Below are positions 1-9,108 of a stretch of 64,000 nt of DNA, piece by piece. Made by a program: the position numbers and the translations under genes. A model generated the notes under the pieces. It searched no databases. It saw only the letters and a program-made list of their open reading frames with translations, and was not told where the DNA came from. Positions within the stretch are counted from its first letter, which is position 1; the number at the start of each line of letters is the position of its first letter. The stretch is from Lachnospiraceae bacterium (GTDB lineage: Bacteria > Bacillota > Clostridia > Lachnospirales > Lachnospiraceae): contig JAFVBO010000089.1 in NCBI GenBank assembly GCA_017479935.1, positions 1 to 64,000 on the forward strand, read 5' to 3'.

Positions 1-103
1 GACGGGCTTGTGGAGGTGACAGGGGACGGGTCTGTGTCACATTTTCGGTGAAAATGTGAAACAGGCCCGTCCCCAGTCACCTCCACAGGCCCGTCCCTGT
101 CAC
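1..103. repeat. Long imperfect inverted repeat of the GTGACAGGGGACGG family
   Basis: Almost the whole stretch folds back on itself. GGAGGTGACAGGGGACGGG pairs with its complement at about 66-84, and GACGGGCTTGTGG at 1-13 pairs with CCACAGGCCCGTC at about 83-95. The centre is near base 48. The same core recurs at 5563, 8228, 8463 and 23076. The left edge may be cut by the window. A role as terminator or mobile palindrome is a guess. Confidence 0.7.
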
Positions 104-162
104 ACTCAGAAGCAGTCAAGATGTAAGTTAGGAAGTGTGGACTACCAGTTAGGAAATGGACC

Positions 163-191
163 TTTTCAATTGGAACTTTTTCCTGTATAAT
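163..191 (+). promoter_or_regulatory. Candidate sigma-70-type promoter for the first GH3 gene
   Basis: TTTTCA (163-168) and a perfect TATAAT (186-191) are separated by 17 bases, about 65 bases upstream of the start codon. The -35 box is weak, so an activator may be needed. Confidence 0.5.
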
Positions 192-256
192 GTCCTCGTA
201 ACGTTCTTTTCTTTGTCGAAAAGCGCGAAACGAATCATGAAAGGAGAATGATTATT

Positions 257-2743
257 ATGAAAACCATGACCCGCAGAACCTTCCTGAAGGCTTCTGCCAT
301 CGCAACTGCAGCCGGAATGGCTATGGCTAACGGTGTCCTCCCTGTCTTTGCAGAGGAAGCCGCTCTTCCCGCGTTAGACGCTTATCCGATTACCCCCGAA
401 GAATTCGGAAGCGGCGAAGTAAAGTATAAAGTCGAAGAGACCGAGGATGGCTGGGTGAAAGTCATCAACGAAGGCGGTGCGACCCTTGGCTACTCCAAGA
501 AGAGCGGCCTGCAGCTGATCCAGGTGAACGGCTACGCGTTCAAGGATTTAAACCGTGACGGCAAGCTGGATCTGTTCGAAGACTGGCGTCAGCCGGCCGA
601 AGAGCGCGCGAAGGATCTGGCAAGCAAGATGAGCGGCGAGGAGGTCGCTCCTTACCTGACCCACGGCGGCTGGGGCTCTTTCACGACATCCCGTATCACC
701 GAGGACAACAGCGTATATGGCTACGTAGTGGCCGGCGGCCGTGGCGGCGTTACCCGTCAGGCTGGCTCCGACACGAAGGGCAATGTTGATCACGCGAAGT
801 GGTCCAACCTTCTGCAGGAACTCTGCGAGAAGCAGATGTATGGTATTCCGGCTGTCGTCTCCATCGACCCGAACGGCCAGTCCGGCATCGCGCAGTGCCT
901 GTCCCTGGCAGCTTCCATGGATCCCGAGCTTGCTTTTGAAGTTGGCAAAGAGTACTCCAAGCAGTACCGCGCCATGGGTATCTCCATGCTCCTTGGACCG
1001 CAGATCGACCTGATGACCTCCCCTGTTATGGACCGTGGTAACGGCACCTACGGTGAGGATCCGGCTCTGGTCCGCGACATCGCCGAAGCGTTTGTTTCCG
1101 GTATGCAGTCCACCTTTGATGAGGAAGGCAACGACCTCGGATGGGGCGCGCAGTCCGTTGTCTGTGATATGAAGCACTTTGCCGGTGCCGGCGCTGCGGA
1201 AGGCGGCCGTGATGACCACAGAGCTACCGGTAAGTACGATGTATTCCCGAACAACAACTTCGAAGCGCACCTGATCGCGTTCTTCGATGGTGCTTTCAAT
1301 CTGAAGCATTCCATCACCGGCGCAGCGGGCGGCATCATGACCAACTATGCCGTTTCCTATTCGGATGACTACAGCCTTGGCGAGTACTTCGGCGGCGCTT
1401 ACAGCGAGTACAAGTATGAGCTCTTAAAGAAGGGCGGCTGGAATGGCTACATCATCTCCGACTGGGGCGTCTACGGTGAAGGCGGCGGCGGAAGCTGGGG
1501 TACCGAAGGTTGGGAACCCTCCGAGCGTCTGGCAAGAACCTACGAGCTTGGTATGTGCCAGGCCGGCGGTTACAGCAACACCGACGAAACCCTGAAGGCA
1601 TGGGAACTCATGAAGAGCGACATGGGCGAGGAGAAGGCTCTTGAGACGATGCGTGACCGCGCCTGCAAGAACATCCTCATGACCCTGCGTCTTGGCCTGT
1701 TTGAGAACCCTTACTGCTCGCTTTCCTACGCGGAGCAGGTTTGCTGCACCGAAGAATCCCGCGCGTTTGGCTTAAAGACCAGACTGGCTTCCGTTGTCAT
1801 GCTGAAGAACAACGGCCTGGTTAAGAAGGCTGAAGAAGGCGCCGAGAAGAAGACGGTTTACGTGCCTTACCGCTTTAATGCGAAGGTTGTCAGCGCGTAT
1901 GCTTCTTCCGGAAACACGCCCGCTTCCTGGAGCCCCAGCATGGATCTGGAAACGGTCGGCAAGTTCTTCAATGTCGTGACAGATACGGTTGGCGAGCCCT
2001 CCGGTGAGGAAGAAGGCGAGAAGGTTTACACGGAGAAGGATATCGTCCGCGCATCCGCGGAAGACATCGCTAAGTGCGACATGATCCTGGTTGCCATGAA
2101 CGCTCCGCATACCGCCTCCAACACCGTGACCGACGAAGAAGGCTACATCGAAGCATGGCTGCCGCCGTCGATCCAGTACAATGAGTACACCGCTGTGAAC
2201 GCGAAGGCTACCAGTGTTGCCGGCGACATCGAGGTCATCCAGATCCCTGATGGCTACTATGGCTACACCACCCGTGAGGAAGTGGAAAACCGCTCCTACA
2301 AGGGCGAGACCGCTGCTGCCTCTAACCTTGGCCATCTGCAGACCCTTGAGTACTGCAAGGAAATCGCTGGTGACAAGCCGGTTGTAGTTCTGATGAACCA
2401 GAACGGTTCCGGTTCCATGTGCTGGGGCGAGGTTGAGCCTCTGGCTGACGTCATCCTGACCGGCTATGCCGCAGGCGATGACGCTCTTCTGACGGTTCTG
2501 GCTGGACAGTGCGAGCCGAAGGGCCTTCTGGTTTGCCAGATGCCGAAGGATATGGACGCTGTAGAAGCTTCCGCAGACGACCTGCCTCGCGATATGGAAT
2601 GCTACGTTGATGCGGCTGGCAATACCTACGACTTCGCTTTCGGTCTTGACTGGGCGGGCGTCATCGATGACGAGCGCACGAAGACCTACAAGGCAGAGCC
2701 GCTGACCAAGTGCGAGAACCTGGAGTTCTTCTACGCGGAATAA
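257..2743 (+). CDS. Tat-exported GH3 glycoside hydrolase, paralogue 1
   Basis: Predicted 828-residue extracellular beta-glycosidase of family GH3; the substrate cannot be read from sequence. The N-terminus has a textbook twin-arginine signal (TRRTFLK followed by an Ala-rich hydrophobic stretch and an FAEE cleavage region), so it is probably exported folded. A short EF-hand-like loop (DLNRDGKLDLFEDW) precedes the barrel. GH3 landmarks follow: YGEDP, KHF with GGRDDH near residue 306, and the expected nucleophile Asp402 in ISDWG. A diverged GH3 C-terminal domain fills the second half. The start at 257 is preferred over the ATG at 248 because AGGAG at 242-246 is correctly spaced only from 257. 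A closely similar gene follows at 3070, pointing to tandem duplication. Family assignment is firm; specificity is unknown. Confidence 0.9.
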   Translation: MKTMTRRTFLKASAIATAAGMAMANGVLPVFAEEAALPALDAYPITPEEFGSGEVKYKVEETEDGWVKVINEGGATLGYSKKSGLQLIQVNGYAFKDLNRDGKLDLFEDWRQPAEERAKDLASKMSGEEVAPYLTHGGWGSFTTSRITEDNSVYGYVVAGGRGGVTRQAGSDTKGNVDHAKWSNLLQELCEKQMYGIPAVVSIDPNGQSGIAQCLSLAASMDPELAFEVGKEYSKQYRAMGISMLLGPQIDLMTSPVMDRGNGTYGEDPALVRDIAEAFVSGMQSTFDEEGNDLGWGAQSVVCDMKHFAGAGAAEGGRDDHRATGKYDVFPNNNFEAHLIAFFDGAFNLKHSITGAAGGIMTNYAVSYSDDYSLGEYFGGAYSEYKYELLKKGGWNGYIISDWGVYGEGGGGSWGTEGWEPSERLARTYELGMCQAGGYSNTDETLKAWELMKSDMGEEKALETMRDRACKNILMTLRLGLFENPYCSLSYAEQVCCTEESRAFGLKTRLASVVMLKNNGLVKKAEEGAEKKTVYVPYRFNAKVVSAYASSGNTPASWSPSMDLETVGKFFNVVTDTVGEPSGEEEGEKVYTEKDIVRASAEDIAKCDMILVAMNAPHTASNTVTDEEGYIEAWLPPSIQYNEYTAVNAKATSVAGDIEVIQIPDGYYGYTTREEVENRSYKGETAAASNLGHLQTLEYCKEIAGDKPVVVLMNQNGSGSMCWGEVEPLADVILTGYAAGDDALLTVLAGQCEPKGLLVCQMPKDMDAVEASADDLPRDMECYVDAAGNTYDFAFGLDWAGVIDDERTKTYKAEPLTKCENLEFFYAE

Positions 2744-2791
2744 AATAGGGAAGAGAGACTGTCTGCAGCCTTTCTTTTCTGAAAAACAATG

Positions 2792-2847
2792 AAATAAAAG
2801 GGGCCTGTTCCTTGCCGGAAACGGCGGGGGACAGGCCTCTTTTATTT
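2792..2847 (+). terminator. Strong rho-independent terminator, probably bidirectional
   Basis: AAATAAAAGGGGCCTGT (2792-2808) pairs with ACAGGCCTCTTTTATTT (2831-2847) with one mismatch. It ends in a T-rich run 48 bases after the stop codon of the first GH3 gene. Confidence 0.85.
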
Positions 2848-2959
2848 CGTGGGTAGTGTTGCAGGTGTGTAAAAGGCTGACGTTACGCCAACTTTTTGCA
2901 CATTACCCAAAAGGAAAAGCTAACGCACGAAAATTTTATGAAATATTTACAATCATTTA

Positions 2960-2988
2960 TTGTATTCTGTGAAATACTTTGCTATATT
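2960..2988 (+). promoter_or_regulatory. Candidate promoter of the second Tat GH3 gene
   Basis: TTGTAT (2960-2965) and TATATT (2983-2988) are 17 bases apart in a markedly AT-rich stretch. They lie after the terminator at 2792 and about 80 bases before the start at 3070. Confidence 0.55.
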
Positions 2989-3069
2989 GTTCCTGATAGT
3001 GAGTTACAAAACACACGAATGTGTGCAAGTAATGCACAAATCAAAGAAAACTATAAAGGAGAATGCGCT

Positions 3070-5550
3070 ATGAAAACAATGTCCCGCAGAACCTTCCTGA
3101 AGGCTTCTGCAATTGCAACGGCAGCCGGTGTAGCTGTAGCAGGTGGTGTTCTTCCTGTATTCGCAGAGGAAGTAAAGCTCCCCGATGCGACCGCTTATCC
3201 GATCACTCCGGAAGAGTTCGGAAAAGGCGAAGTAAAGTATACGGTTGAAGAGACCGAGGATGGCTGGGTAAAGGTTGTCAACGAGGGCGGCGCAACGCTT
3301 GGCTATTCCAAGAAGAGCGGTGTGCAGCTGATCCAGGTGGATGGTTATGCTTTCAAGGATTTAAACCGTGACGGCAAGCTGGATCTGTATGAAGACTGGC
3401 GTCAGCCGGCCGAAGAGCGCGCGAAGGATCTGGCCGGCAAGATGAGTGGCGAGGAGATCGCTCCTTATCTGACCCATGGCGGCTGGGGCTCCTTTACGAC
3501 CTCCCGCATCACGGAAGAAAACAGTGTGTATGGCTACGTCGTGGCCGGCGGCCGTGGCGGTGTAACCCGTCAGGCGGGCTCCACTAACGAGAGCAACGTC
3601 GATCACGCGAAGTGGTCCAACCTCCTGCAGGAACTCTGTGAGAAGCAGATGTATGGTATCCCGGCGGTTGTCTCCATCGATCCGAACGGGCAGTCCGGCA
3701 TCGTGCAGTGCCTGTCTCTGGCAGCCACGATGGATCCTGAGATGGCGTTTGAAGTCGGCAAGGAGTATTCCAAGCAGTACCGCGCCATGGGTATTTCCAT
3801 GCTCCTTGGACCGCAGATCGACCTGATGACCTCCCCTGTCATGGATCGTGGTGCCGGCACTTACGGTGAGGATCCGGCTCTGGTTCGTGATATCACGGAA
3901 GCCTTTGTCTCCGGTATGCAGTCTACATTCGATGAGGAAGGCAACGACCTTGGCTGGGGCGCCCAGTCGGTCTGCTGCGATATGAAGCACTTTGCCGGTG
4001 CCGGCGCTGCCGAAGGCGGCCGCGATGACCACAGAGCCACCGGTAAGTACGATGTATTCCCGAACAACAATTTTGAAGCACACCTGATTGCGTTCTTTGA
4101 TGGCGCGTTCAATCTGAAGCATAGTATCACCGGCGCGGCGGGCGGCATCATGACCAACTATGCCGTTTCCTATTCGGATGACTATTCCTTAGGCGAGTAC
4201 TTCGGCGGTGCGTACAGCGAGTACAAGTACGACCTCTTAAAGAAGGGCGGCTGGAACGGCTACATCATCTCCGACTGGGGCGTTTACAATGAAGGCGGCG
4301 GCGGAAGCTGGGGCACCGAAGGCTGGGAACCCTCCGAGCGTCTGGCCAGAACCTACGAGCTTGGCATGTGCCAGGCCGGCGGTTACTCCCGCGTAGAAGA
4401 AACCTTAAAGGCCTGGGAGCTGATGAAGAGCGACATGGGCGAGGAGAAGGCACTGGAAATCATGCGTGACCGCGCCTGCAAGAACATTCTCGTGACCATG
4501 CGTCTTGGCTTGTTTGAAAATCCTTACTGCTCTCTGGCATATGCCAAAGAGGTTTGCTGCACCGAAGAGTCCCGCGCGTTTGGTCTGAAGACGCAGCTGG
4601 CCTCCGTTGTCATGCTGAAGAACAACGGCCTTATTGCGAAGGCCGAGGAAGGTGCCGAGAAGAAGACCGTATATGTTCCTTACCGCTTTACCGCAAAGAG
4701 AACGAGCCGCCGCGGCAGCACGCCGGCTTCCTGGGGCCCTTCCATCGCGCTTGAGACGCTGGAAAAATACTTTAACGTTGTAACCGATTCCGTCGGAGAG
4801 CCCTCCGGCATGGATGAGGATAAGCCTGCTTACACGGAAGCGGATGTCATCCGCGCCTCCGCGGAAGACATCGCGAAGTGCGACATGATCCTGGTTGCCA
4901 TGAACGCGCCTCACACCGCTTCCGTCACGGTTACCGATGAAGAAGGCTACATTGAAGCCTGGCTGCCGCCGTCGATCCAGTACGAAGAGTACACGGCCGT
5001 AAATGCAAAGGCTACGTCTGTGGCCGGCGACATCGAGGTCGTCCAGATCCCCGATGGCTACTATGGCTATACGACCCGCGAGGAAGTGCAAAACCGCTCC
5101 TACAAGGGCGAGACCGCCGCGAAGGATGCCAACTATGGGCATCTGGAAATGCTGCGGCTCTGCAAGGAAATGGCAGGAGACAAGCCGGTCGTGGTTCTGA
5201 TGAACCAGAGCGGATCCGGTTCCATGTGCTGGGGCGAGGTAGAGCCTTTGGCGGATGTTATCTTAAGCGGCTACAAGGTAAGCGATGAAGCGTTTATGAA
5301 GATCCTGGCCGGCGAAGCAGAGCCGAAGGGCCTTTTGGTCGCTCAGATGCCGAAGAATATGGATGCCGTGGAAGCAGCGGCAGACGACCTGCCTCGCGAT
5401 ATGGAATGCTACGTGGATGCGGCCGGCAATACCTACGACTTCGCGTTCGGCCTCAACTGGGCTGGTGTCATCGATGACGAGCGCACCAAGAAGTACAAGG
5501 CTGAGCCTCTGACCAAGTGCGAGAACCTGGAGTTCTTCTACGCTGAGTAA
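3070..5550 (+). CDS. Tat-exported GH3 glycoside hydrolase, paralogue 2
   Basis: An 826-residue close paralogue of the upstream gene, colinear over its whole length. It has the most canonical Tat motif of the set (SRRTFLK), the EF-hand-like DLNRDGKLDLYEDW loop, YGEDP, KHF with GGRDDH, and predicted nucleophile Asp402 in ISDWG. The reading frame is open back to 2896, but ATG 3070 is chosen: AAAGGAG ends about 7 bases before it and the Tat signal begins immediately after. The extra 58 residues upstream look like translated promoter DNA. It has its own promoter and sits behind a strong terminator, so it is probably a separate transcription unit. The main differences from paralogue 1 are in the C-terminal domain around residues 540-600 and near 700-730. 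Confidence 0.9.
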   Translation: MKTMSRRTFLKASAIATAAGVAVAGGVLPVFAEEVKLPDATAYPITPEEFGKGEVKYTVEETEDGWVKVVNEGGATLGYSKKSGVQLIQVDGYAFKDLNRDGKLDLYEDWRQPAEERAKDLAGKMSGEEIAPYLTHGGWGSFTTSRITEENSVYGYVVAGGRGGVTRQAGSTNESNVDHAKWSNLLQELCEKQMYGIPAVVSIDPNGQSGIVQCLSLAATMDPEMAFEVGKEYSKQYRAMGISMLLGPQIDLMTSPVMDRGAGTYGEDPALVRDITEAFVSGMQSTFDEEGNDLGWGAQSVCCDMKHFAGAGAAEGGRDDHRATGKYDVFPNNNFEAHLIAFFDGAFNLKHSITGAAGGIMTNYAVSYSDDYSLGEYFGGAYSEYKYDLLKKGGWNGYIISDWGVYNEGGGGSWGTEGWEPSERLARTYELGMCQAGGYSRVEETLKAWELMKSDMGEEKALEIMRDRACKNILVTMRLGLFENPYCSLAYAKEVCCTEESRAFGLKTQLASVVMLKNNGLIAKAEEGAEKKTVYVPYRFTAKRTSRRGSTPASWGPSIALETLEKYFNVVTDSVGEPSGMDEDKPAYTEADVIRASAEDIAKCDMILVAMNAPHTASVTVTDEEGYIEAWLPPSIQYEEYTAVNAKATSVAGDIEVVQIPDGYYGYTTREEVQNRSYKGETAAKDANYGHLEMLRLCKEMAGDKPVVVLMNQSGSGSMCWGEVEPLADVILSGYKVSDEAFMKILAGEAEPKGLLVAQMPKNMDAVEAAADDLPRDMECYVDAAGNTYDFAFGLNWAGVIDDERTKKYKAEPLTKCENLEFFYAE

Positions 5551-5722
5551 ATGTGGCAGTGTGTGACAGGGGACGGGCCTCTGTCACAAAATCTTAGGGA
5601 AACGGGATGATTCTTTTGCCTCCTGAAGCGAAGAGAAAGAATTGTCCCTTTTTCCCAAAGGCCTTAATTAATATTCTGGCAGGGGACTGTCCCTTGCCAC
5701 ACAAAGAAGGGAGAGAAATAGC
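5551..5722. repeat. Intergenic region with GGGGACGG palindrome and a second long hairpin
   Basis: A compact palindrome GTGACAGGGGACGG...CTGTCAC occupies 5563-5587. A second imperfect stem follows: GGGAAACGGGATGATTCTTT from 5597 against AAAGAATTGTCCC...TTCCC ending at 5656. One or both may end transcription of the preceding GH3 gene. No confident promoter for the next gene was found. Confidence 0.6.
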
Positions 5723-8215
5723 ATGAAGAAGTTAATGGCAATTCTGGCGGCGGCTTCCATGGCCGTTTCCATGACGGTGCCGGCAATGGCGGAAGGCGAG
5801 CTTCTGATCGCTCCGAATTCGAATGCTGCAGCCGAAGAAAAAGCAGAACTTGTCACACCTCCGGCTGGCAATCCGGAAGCCTCTTTCTATGTAACTCTCG
5901 AAGCGATTGAGCCGCAGGAACTGGGCTCCGGCGAGGTGAAGTGGTCCGAAGAAAAGACCGCGGACGGCTGGATGCTTGTCAAGAACGAGGGCGGTGCGAC
6001 GCTGGGCTATCACCCGGCTTCCGGCATCAAGCTGATCCAGGTGGACGGCTTTGCCTTCAAGGATCTGGACAAGGACGGCAAGCTGGACGGTTATGAGGAC
6101 TGGAGAAATGACGCGGAGACCCGTGCGGCGGATCTGGCGTCTCAGCTTTCCGGCCCGGAGATGGGCCCCTTAACCTGCCACGGCGGCTGGGCTACCTTCG
6201 GCAGAACCTACAATCATGAAGATCCGTACGTGCTTGGCGGCGGCCGCGGCGGCGTGACCCGTTCCAGCCATGGAAACGGCCAGACCGAGACAGCCGTTCT
6301 GTGGACCAACTCCCTGCAGGAGCTGTGCGAGAGCCTGCCTTGGGGTATTCCGGCAGCCGTATCGGTTGACCCGTCCGAGATTTCGGGCATGATCAACAAC
6401 CTGTCCTTAGGTTCCACGATGAATGTGGAGCTGGCGCATGAGATCGGCAAGGCAATCTCCAAACAGTGGAGAGCCGTTGGTATCTCGATGTACTTAGGGC
6501 CGCAGGTCGATCTCATGGGACCTACGATGGACCGCGCGAGCGGCACCATGGGTGAGGATCCCCGCCTGACCCGTGACTTAACCCAGGCTCTGGTAGACGG
6601 TATTCAGTCCACCTATGACGAGGAAGGCAACGACCTTGGCTGGGGCAAGGATTCAGTTTACTGTTTAACCAAGCACTTTGGCGGTGCCGGCGCGTCTGAA
6701 GGCGGCCGCAACGACCACAGAAACCCGGGCCGTTACTCCGTATTCCCGGGAGGAAACTTCGAAGCGCATCTGATTTCCTACTTTGACGGCGCATTCAACC
6801 TGCCTGGCAAGACCGAGTCTGCCGGCGCCATGATGCAGTACGCCATCAACGTAGTGGACGGCGAGTCCTTCGGCGGCGAGTTCAGTTCCGCCTACAACGA
6901 AGGCATGACCAGACTCCTGCAGGACAACTGGGACGGCTTCTCCATCACCGACTGGGGTATCATTTCCGGACCTATGGCTGACTGGGGCGTTGAGAACATG
7001 ACCACAGCCGAGCGCATCGTGCGTCTGTGGGTGCTGGGCACCGATCACCTGGGACTTCAGTCCAACATGGACGAGATCGCCGAAGCGTATGATCTCCTTG
7101 TGGAACTGTACGGACAGGAAGAGGCGGACAATATCCTGCGCGCCTCCGTCTACCAGTTCTTCCGCATCGAGATGAAGCTGGGCCTGTTTGAGAACCCTTA
7201 TCTGAACAAGGAATACTCCGTCGCGACCATCTGGAGCGAGGATGCCAATGCATACGGCGAGTACACGCGCGATCAGGCTGTCATCATGCTGAAGAACGAC
7301 GGTACCGTTGCGAAGGCCGAGGAAGGCGCCGAGAAGAAGACGGTTTACGTACCGGCTGTCTACACCGCTGCCTCCAGAAGATCCCCTGCATCCGTTGGCG
7401 CAGCCATGGATGTGGAAGTGTTGGGCAAATACTTTAATGTCATCACCGATACGGCCGGCGAGCCTTCCGGCAAGGACGACGATGGCAAGGCGGTTCTGAC
7501 TGCCGATGATATCATCCGCGCTTCCGCGGAAGACATCGCAAAGGCCGACTTCATCCTGGTTCCGATGACCGCTCCGTACACCGGATCTGCCGTTTCCACC
7601 AATGAAGAGGGCAAGGATACCTGGACGCCTGCTTCCTTACAGTATGCGGAATATACGGCTGACACGGCCCGCGAGGTTTCCTTAGGCGGCAAGATCTTGG
7701 AAGACGGCACCAAGGAAAACCGTTCCTACAAGGGACAGACCGCGAAGCAGTCCTCCGCTTACAAGTCGCTCGAGCTTCTGCAGTACTGCGCGGGCGTAGC
7801 GGGAGATAAGCCGGTTGTCGTTTACATGAACGCCGGCCGCGGTATGGTCTGGACGGAAGTCGAACCGCTGGCGGATGTCATCCTCTTAAGCTTCGGAAAC
7901 CGCGCTGATCAGGTGGCCCGCATCCTGGCCGGAACGCTCGAGCCCACCGCCCTTCTGCCGATGCAGCAGCCCGCCAGCATGGAAGCCGTCGAGGCTCAGT
8001 TAGAAGACGTGCCTCGCGACATGGAATGCTACGTAGATGCAGCCGGCAACGTCTATGACTTCGCTTTCGGTCTGAACTGGAGCGGCGTCATCGATGACGA
8101 GCGTACCGCTACCTACAAGCAGGAGCCGATCACCAAGGTGGAAACCGTGAAGCTCTTTGAAGAAGCTGAGGAAATCCCTGCGGCGGAGGCGCCTGCTGAG
8201 AAGCCCGCGGAATAA
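5723..8215 (+). CDS. Sec-exported GH3 glycoside hydrolase, paralogue 3
   Basis: An 830-residue GH3 enzyme of the same subfamily as its neighbours but more diverged. It begins with a Sec-type signal (MKKLMAILAAASMAVSMTV, cleavage after AMA) and has no twin arginine. The mature protein keeps the EF-hand-like loop (DLDKDGKLDGYEDW), MGEDP, KHFGGAGASEGGRNDH and predicted nucleophile Asp410 in ITDWG. The C-terminus carries an extra acidic, Pro/Ala/Glu-rich tail of about 25 residues (residues after KLFEEAEE) that the Tat paralogues lack. A good ribosome binding site (AAGGGAGAG) precedes ATG 5723. The change of export route inside a paralogue group is the notable feature. Substrate is unknown. Confidence 0.88.
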   Translation: MKKLMAILAAASMAVSMTVPAMAEGELLIAPNSNAAAEEKAELVTPPAGNPEASFYVTLEAIEPQELGSGEVKWSEEKTADGWMLVKNEGGATLGYHPASGIKLIQVDGFAFKDLDKDGKLDGYEDWRNDAETRAADLASQLSGPEMGPLTCHGGWATFGRTYNHEDPYVLGGGRGGVTRSSHGNGQTETAVLWTNSLQELCESLPWGIPAAVSVDPSEISGMINNLSLGSTMNVELAHEIGKAISKQWRAVGISMYLGPQVDLMGPTMDRASGTMGEDPRLTRDLTQALVDGIQSTYDEEGNDLGWGKDSVYCLTKHFGGAGASEGGRNDHRNPGRYSVFPGGNFEAHLISYFDGAFNLPGKTESAGAMMQYAINVVDGESFGGEFSSAYNEGMTRLLQDNWDGFSITDWGIISGPMADWGVENMTTAERIVRLWVLGTDHLGLQSNMDEIAEAYDLLVELYGQEEADNILRASVYQFFRIEMKLGLFENPYLNKEYSVATIWSEDANAYGEYTRDQAVIMLKNDGTVAKAEEGAEKKTVYVPAVYTAASRRSPASVGAAMDVEVLGKYFNVITDTAGEPSGKDDDGKAVLTADDIIRASAEDIAKADFILVPMTAPYTGSAVSTNEEGKDTWTPASLQYAEYTADTAREVSLGGKILEDGTKENRSYKGQTAKQSSAYKSLELLQYCAGVAGDKPVVVYMNAGRGMVWTEVEPLADVILLSFGNRADQVARILAGTLEPTALLPMQQPASMEAVEAQLEDVPRDMECYVDAAGNVYDFAFGLNWSGVIDDERTATYKQEPITKVETVKLFEEAEEIPAAEAPAEKPAE

Positions 8216-8227
8216 GCTGACAGGGAA

Positions 8228-8516
8228 GGTGACAGGGGACGGTTCTTTTGTCAGAAAAGCTGCCAGGGGACGGACCTCTGTCAGATAGAAAAGAGAAGGA
8301 AGACAGACCTTGCCGGCTGAAAAAGCCGTTAGGGTCTGTCTTCTTTGCCGGAAAGAGAGAAGGAAGACAGACCTACCGGCCGGAAAAGGCCCTTAGGGTA
8401 TGCCTTTTTTGCCGGAAAGAGAGAAGGAAGACAGACCGTACGGCCGGAAAAAGCCTTTATATGTGACAGGGGACGGACCTCTGTCACAAAAGCTGACAGG
8501 GGACAGACCTGCGGCT
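8228..8516. repeat. Mosaic of GGGGAC palindromes and three AGACAGACC hairpin units
   Basis: The flanks (8228-8290 and 8463-8512) hold several GGGGACGG units. Between them are three roughly 60 bp direct repeats starting near 8292, 8351 and 8414. Each begins with GAGAAGGAAGACAGACC and has an inner CCGG stem. In unit 1 the outer arms pair exactly (AGACAGACC with GGTCTGTCT), a likely terminator for the preceding GH3 gene. In unit 2 the right arm is GGTATGCCTTTTTT, which belongs to the GGCATACC family instead, so the unit looks recombinant. Confidence 0.65.
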
Positions 8517-8553
8517 GGAACCCAATGCGTACCAACTTTCGAAAATTTCACAA

Positions 8554-8912
8554 ATGCATGGGGAATGGCCTCAAAAGTCCGGAACCCCATGCATACTAGC
8601 CTTCGGGATTTTCATAAATGCATGGGGAATGGCCTCAAAAGTCCGGAACTCCATGCATACCAGCCTTCGGAAGCCTAAAAAATGCATGGGGAATGGTCCA
8701 AAAGGCCAGAATCCCATGCATACCAGCCTTCGGAAGCCTAAAAAATGCATGGGGAACGGTCCCAAAAGGCCGGATTCCCATGCATACCAGCCTTCGGAAG
8801 CCTGAAAAATGCATGGGAAACGGTCCAAAAGGCCAGAATCCCATGCATTCCAACCTTCGGAAGCCTGAAAAATGCATGGGGAATGGCCCCCAAAGGCCGG
8901 ATCACCATGCAT
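8554..8912. repeat. Six-copy tandem array of 63-64 bp hairpin units
   Basis: Copies begin with ATGCATGGG at 8554, 8618, 8682, 8745, 8809 and 8872, and a degenerate half copy lies at about 8520-8550. In each unit ATGCATGGG pairs with (C)CCATGCAT about 30 bases later. An inner GGYC/GRCC stem and a spacer CCAGCCTTCGGAAGCCT, itself a small hairpin, follow. Short open frames run through it only because of the repeat structure. The array ends about 85 bases before the promoter of the next GH3 gene. Confidence 0.85.
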
Positions 8913-8997
8913 GTCACGCAAAAAGGAAGAAAGCGCAAAACAGGCAACTGTCTGATTGTATACAGGTAACACGATTGTGCAATATGACAGAAAAAGA

Positions 8998-9026
8998 TTG
9001 CAAAGTCCGTGCTTTATGGATATAAT
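8998..9026 (+). promoter_or_regulatory. Strong sigma-70-type promoter of the third Tat GH3 gene
   Basis: TTGCAA (8998-9003), a 17-base spacer and a perfect TATAAT (9021-9026). The start codon is about 83 bases downstream. Confidence 0.8.
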
Positions 9027-9108
9027 ACATATTTGGTTAGGTAACATAAGCCTTGCCTATGTGCAATATATGCACAGAAAAACGAATTATGTAAAGGAGA
9101 AAAATGCT

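Noticed and set aside
550..600. Dockerin or cellulosome module in the Tat GH3 proteins (DLNRDGKLDLFEDW)
   Set aside because: Only one calcium-loop-like motif is present per protein and it lies inside the GH3 region. Dockerins need two repeats at a terminus.
2896..3069. N-terminal extension of the second Tat GH3 protein
   Set aside because: It would place 58 unrelated residues before a Tat signal. It contains the promoter, and the ribosome binding site lies just before 3070. The same logic rejects 8956-9108, 15977-16090 and 51274-51387.
8554..8912. CRISPR array or coding sequence in the tandem repeats
   Set aside because: Units are repeated along their whole length with no unique spacers, and each unit is palindromic. 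The several short frames on both strands are by-products of the repeat.
8218..9100. Insertion sequence in the long gap before the third Tat GH3 gene
   Set aside because: No transposase frame, no terminal inverted repeats with target duplication; the gap is fully accounted for by hairpin repeats and a promoter.
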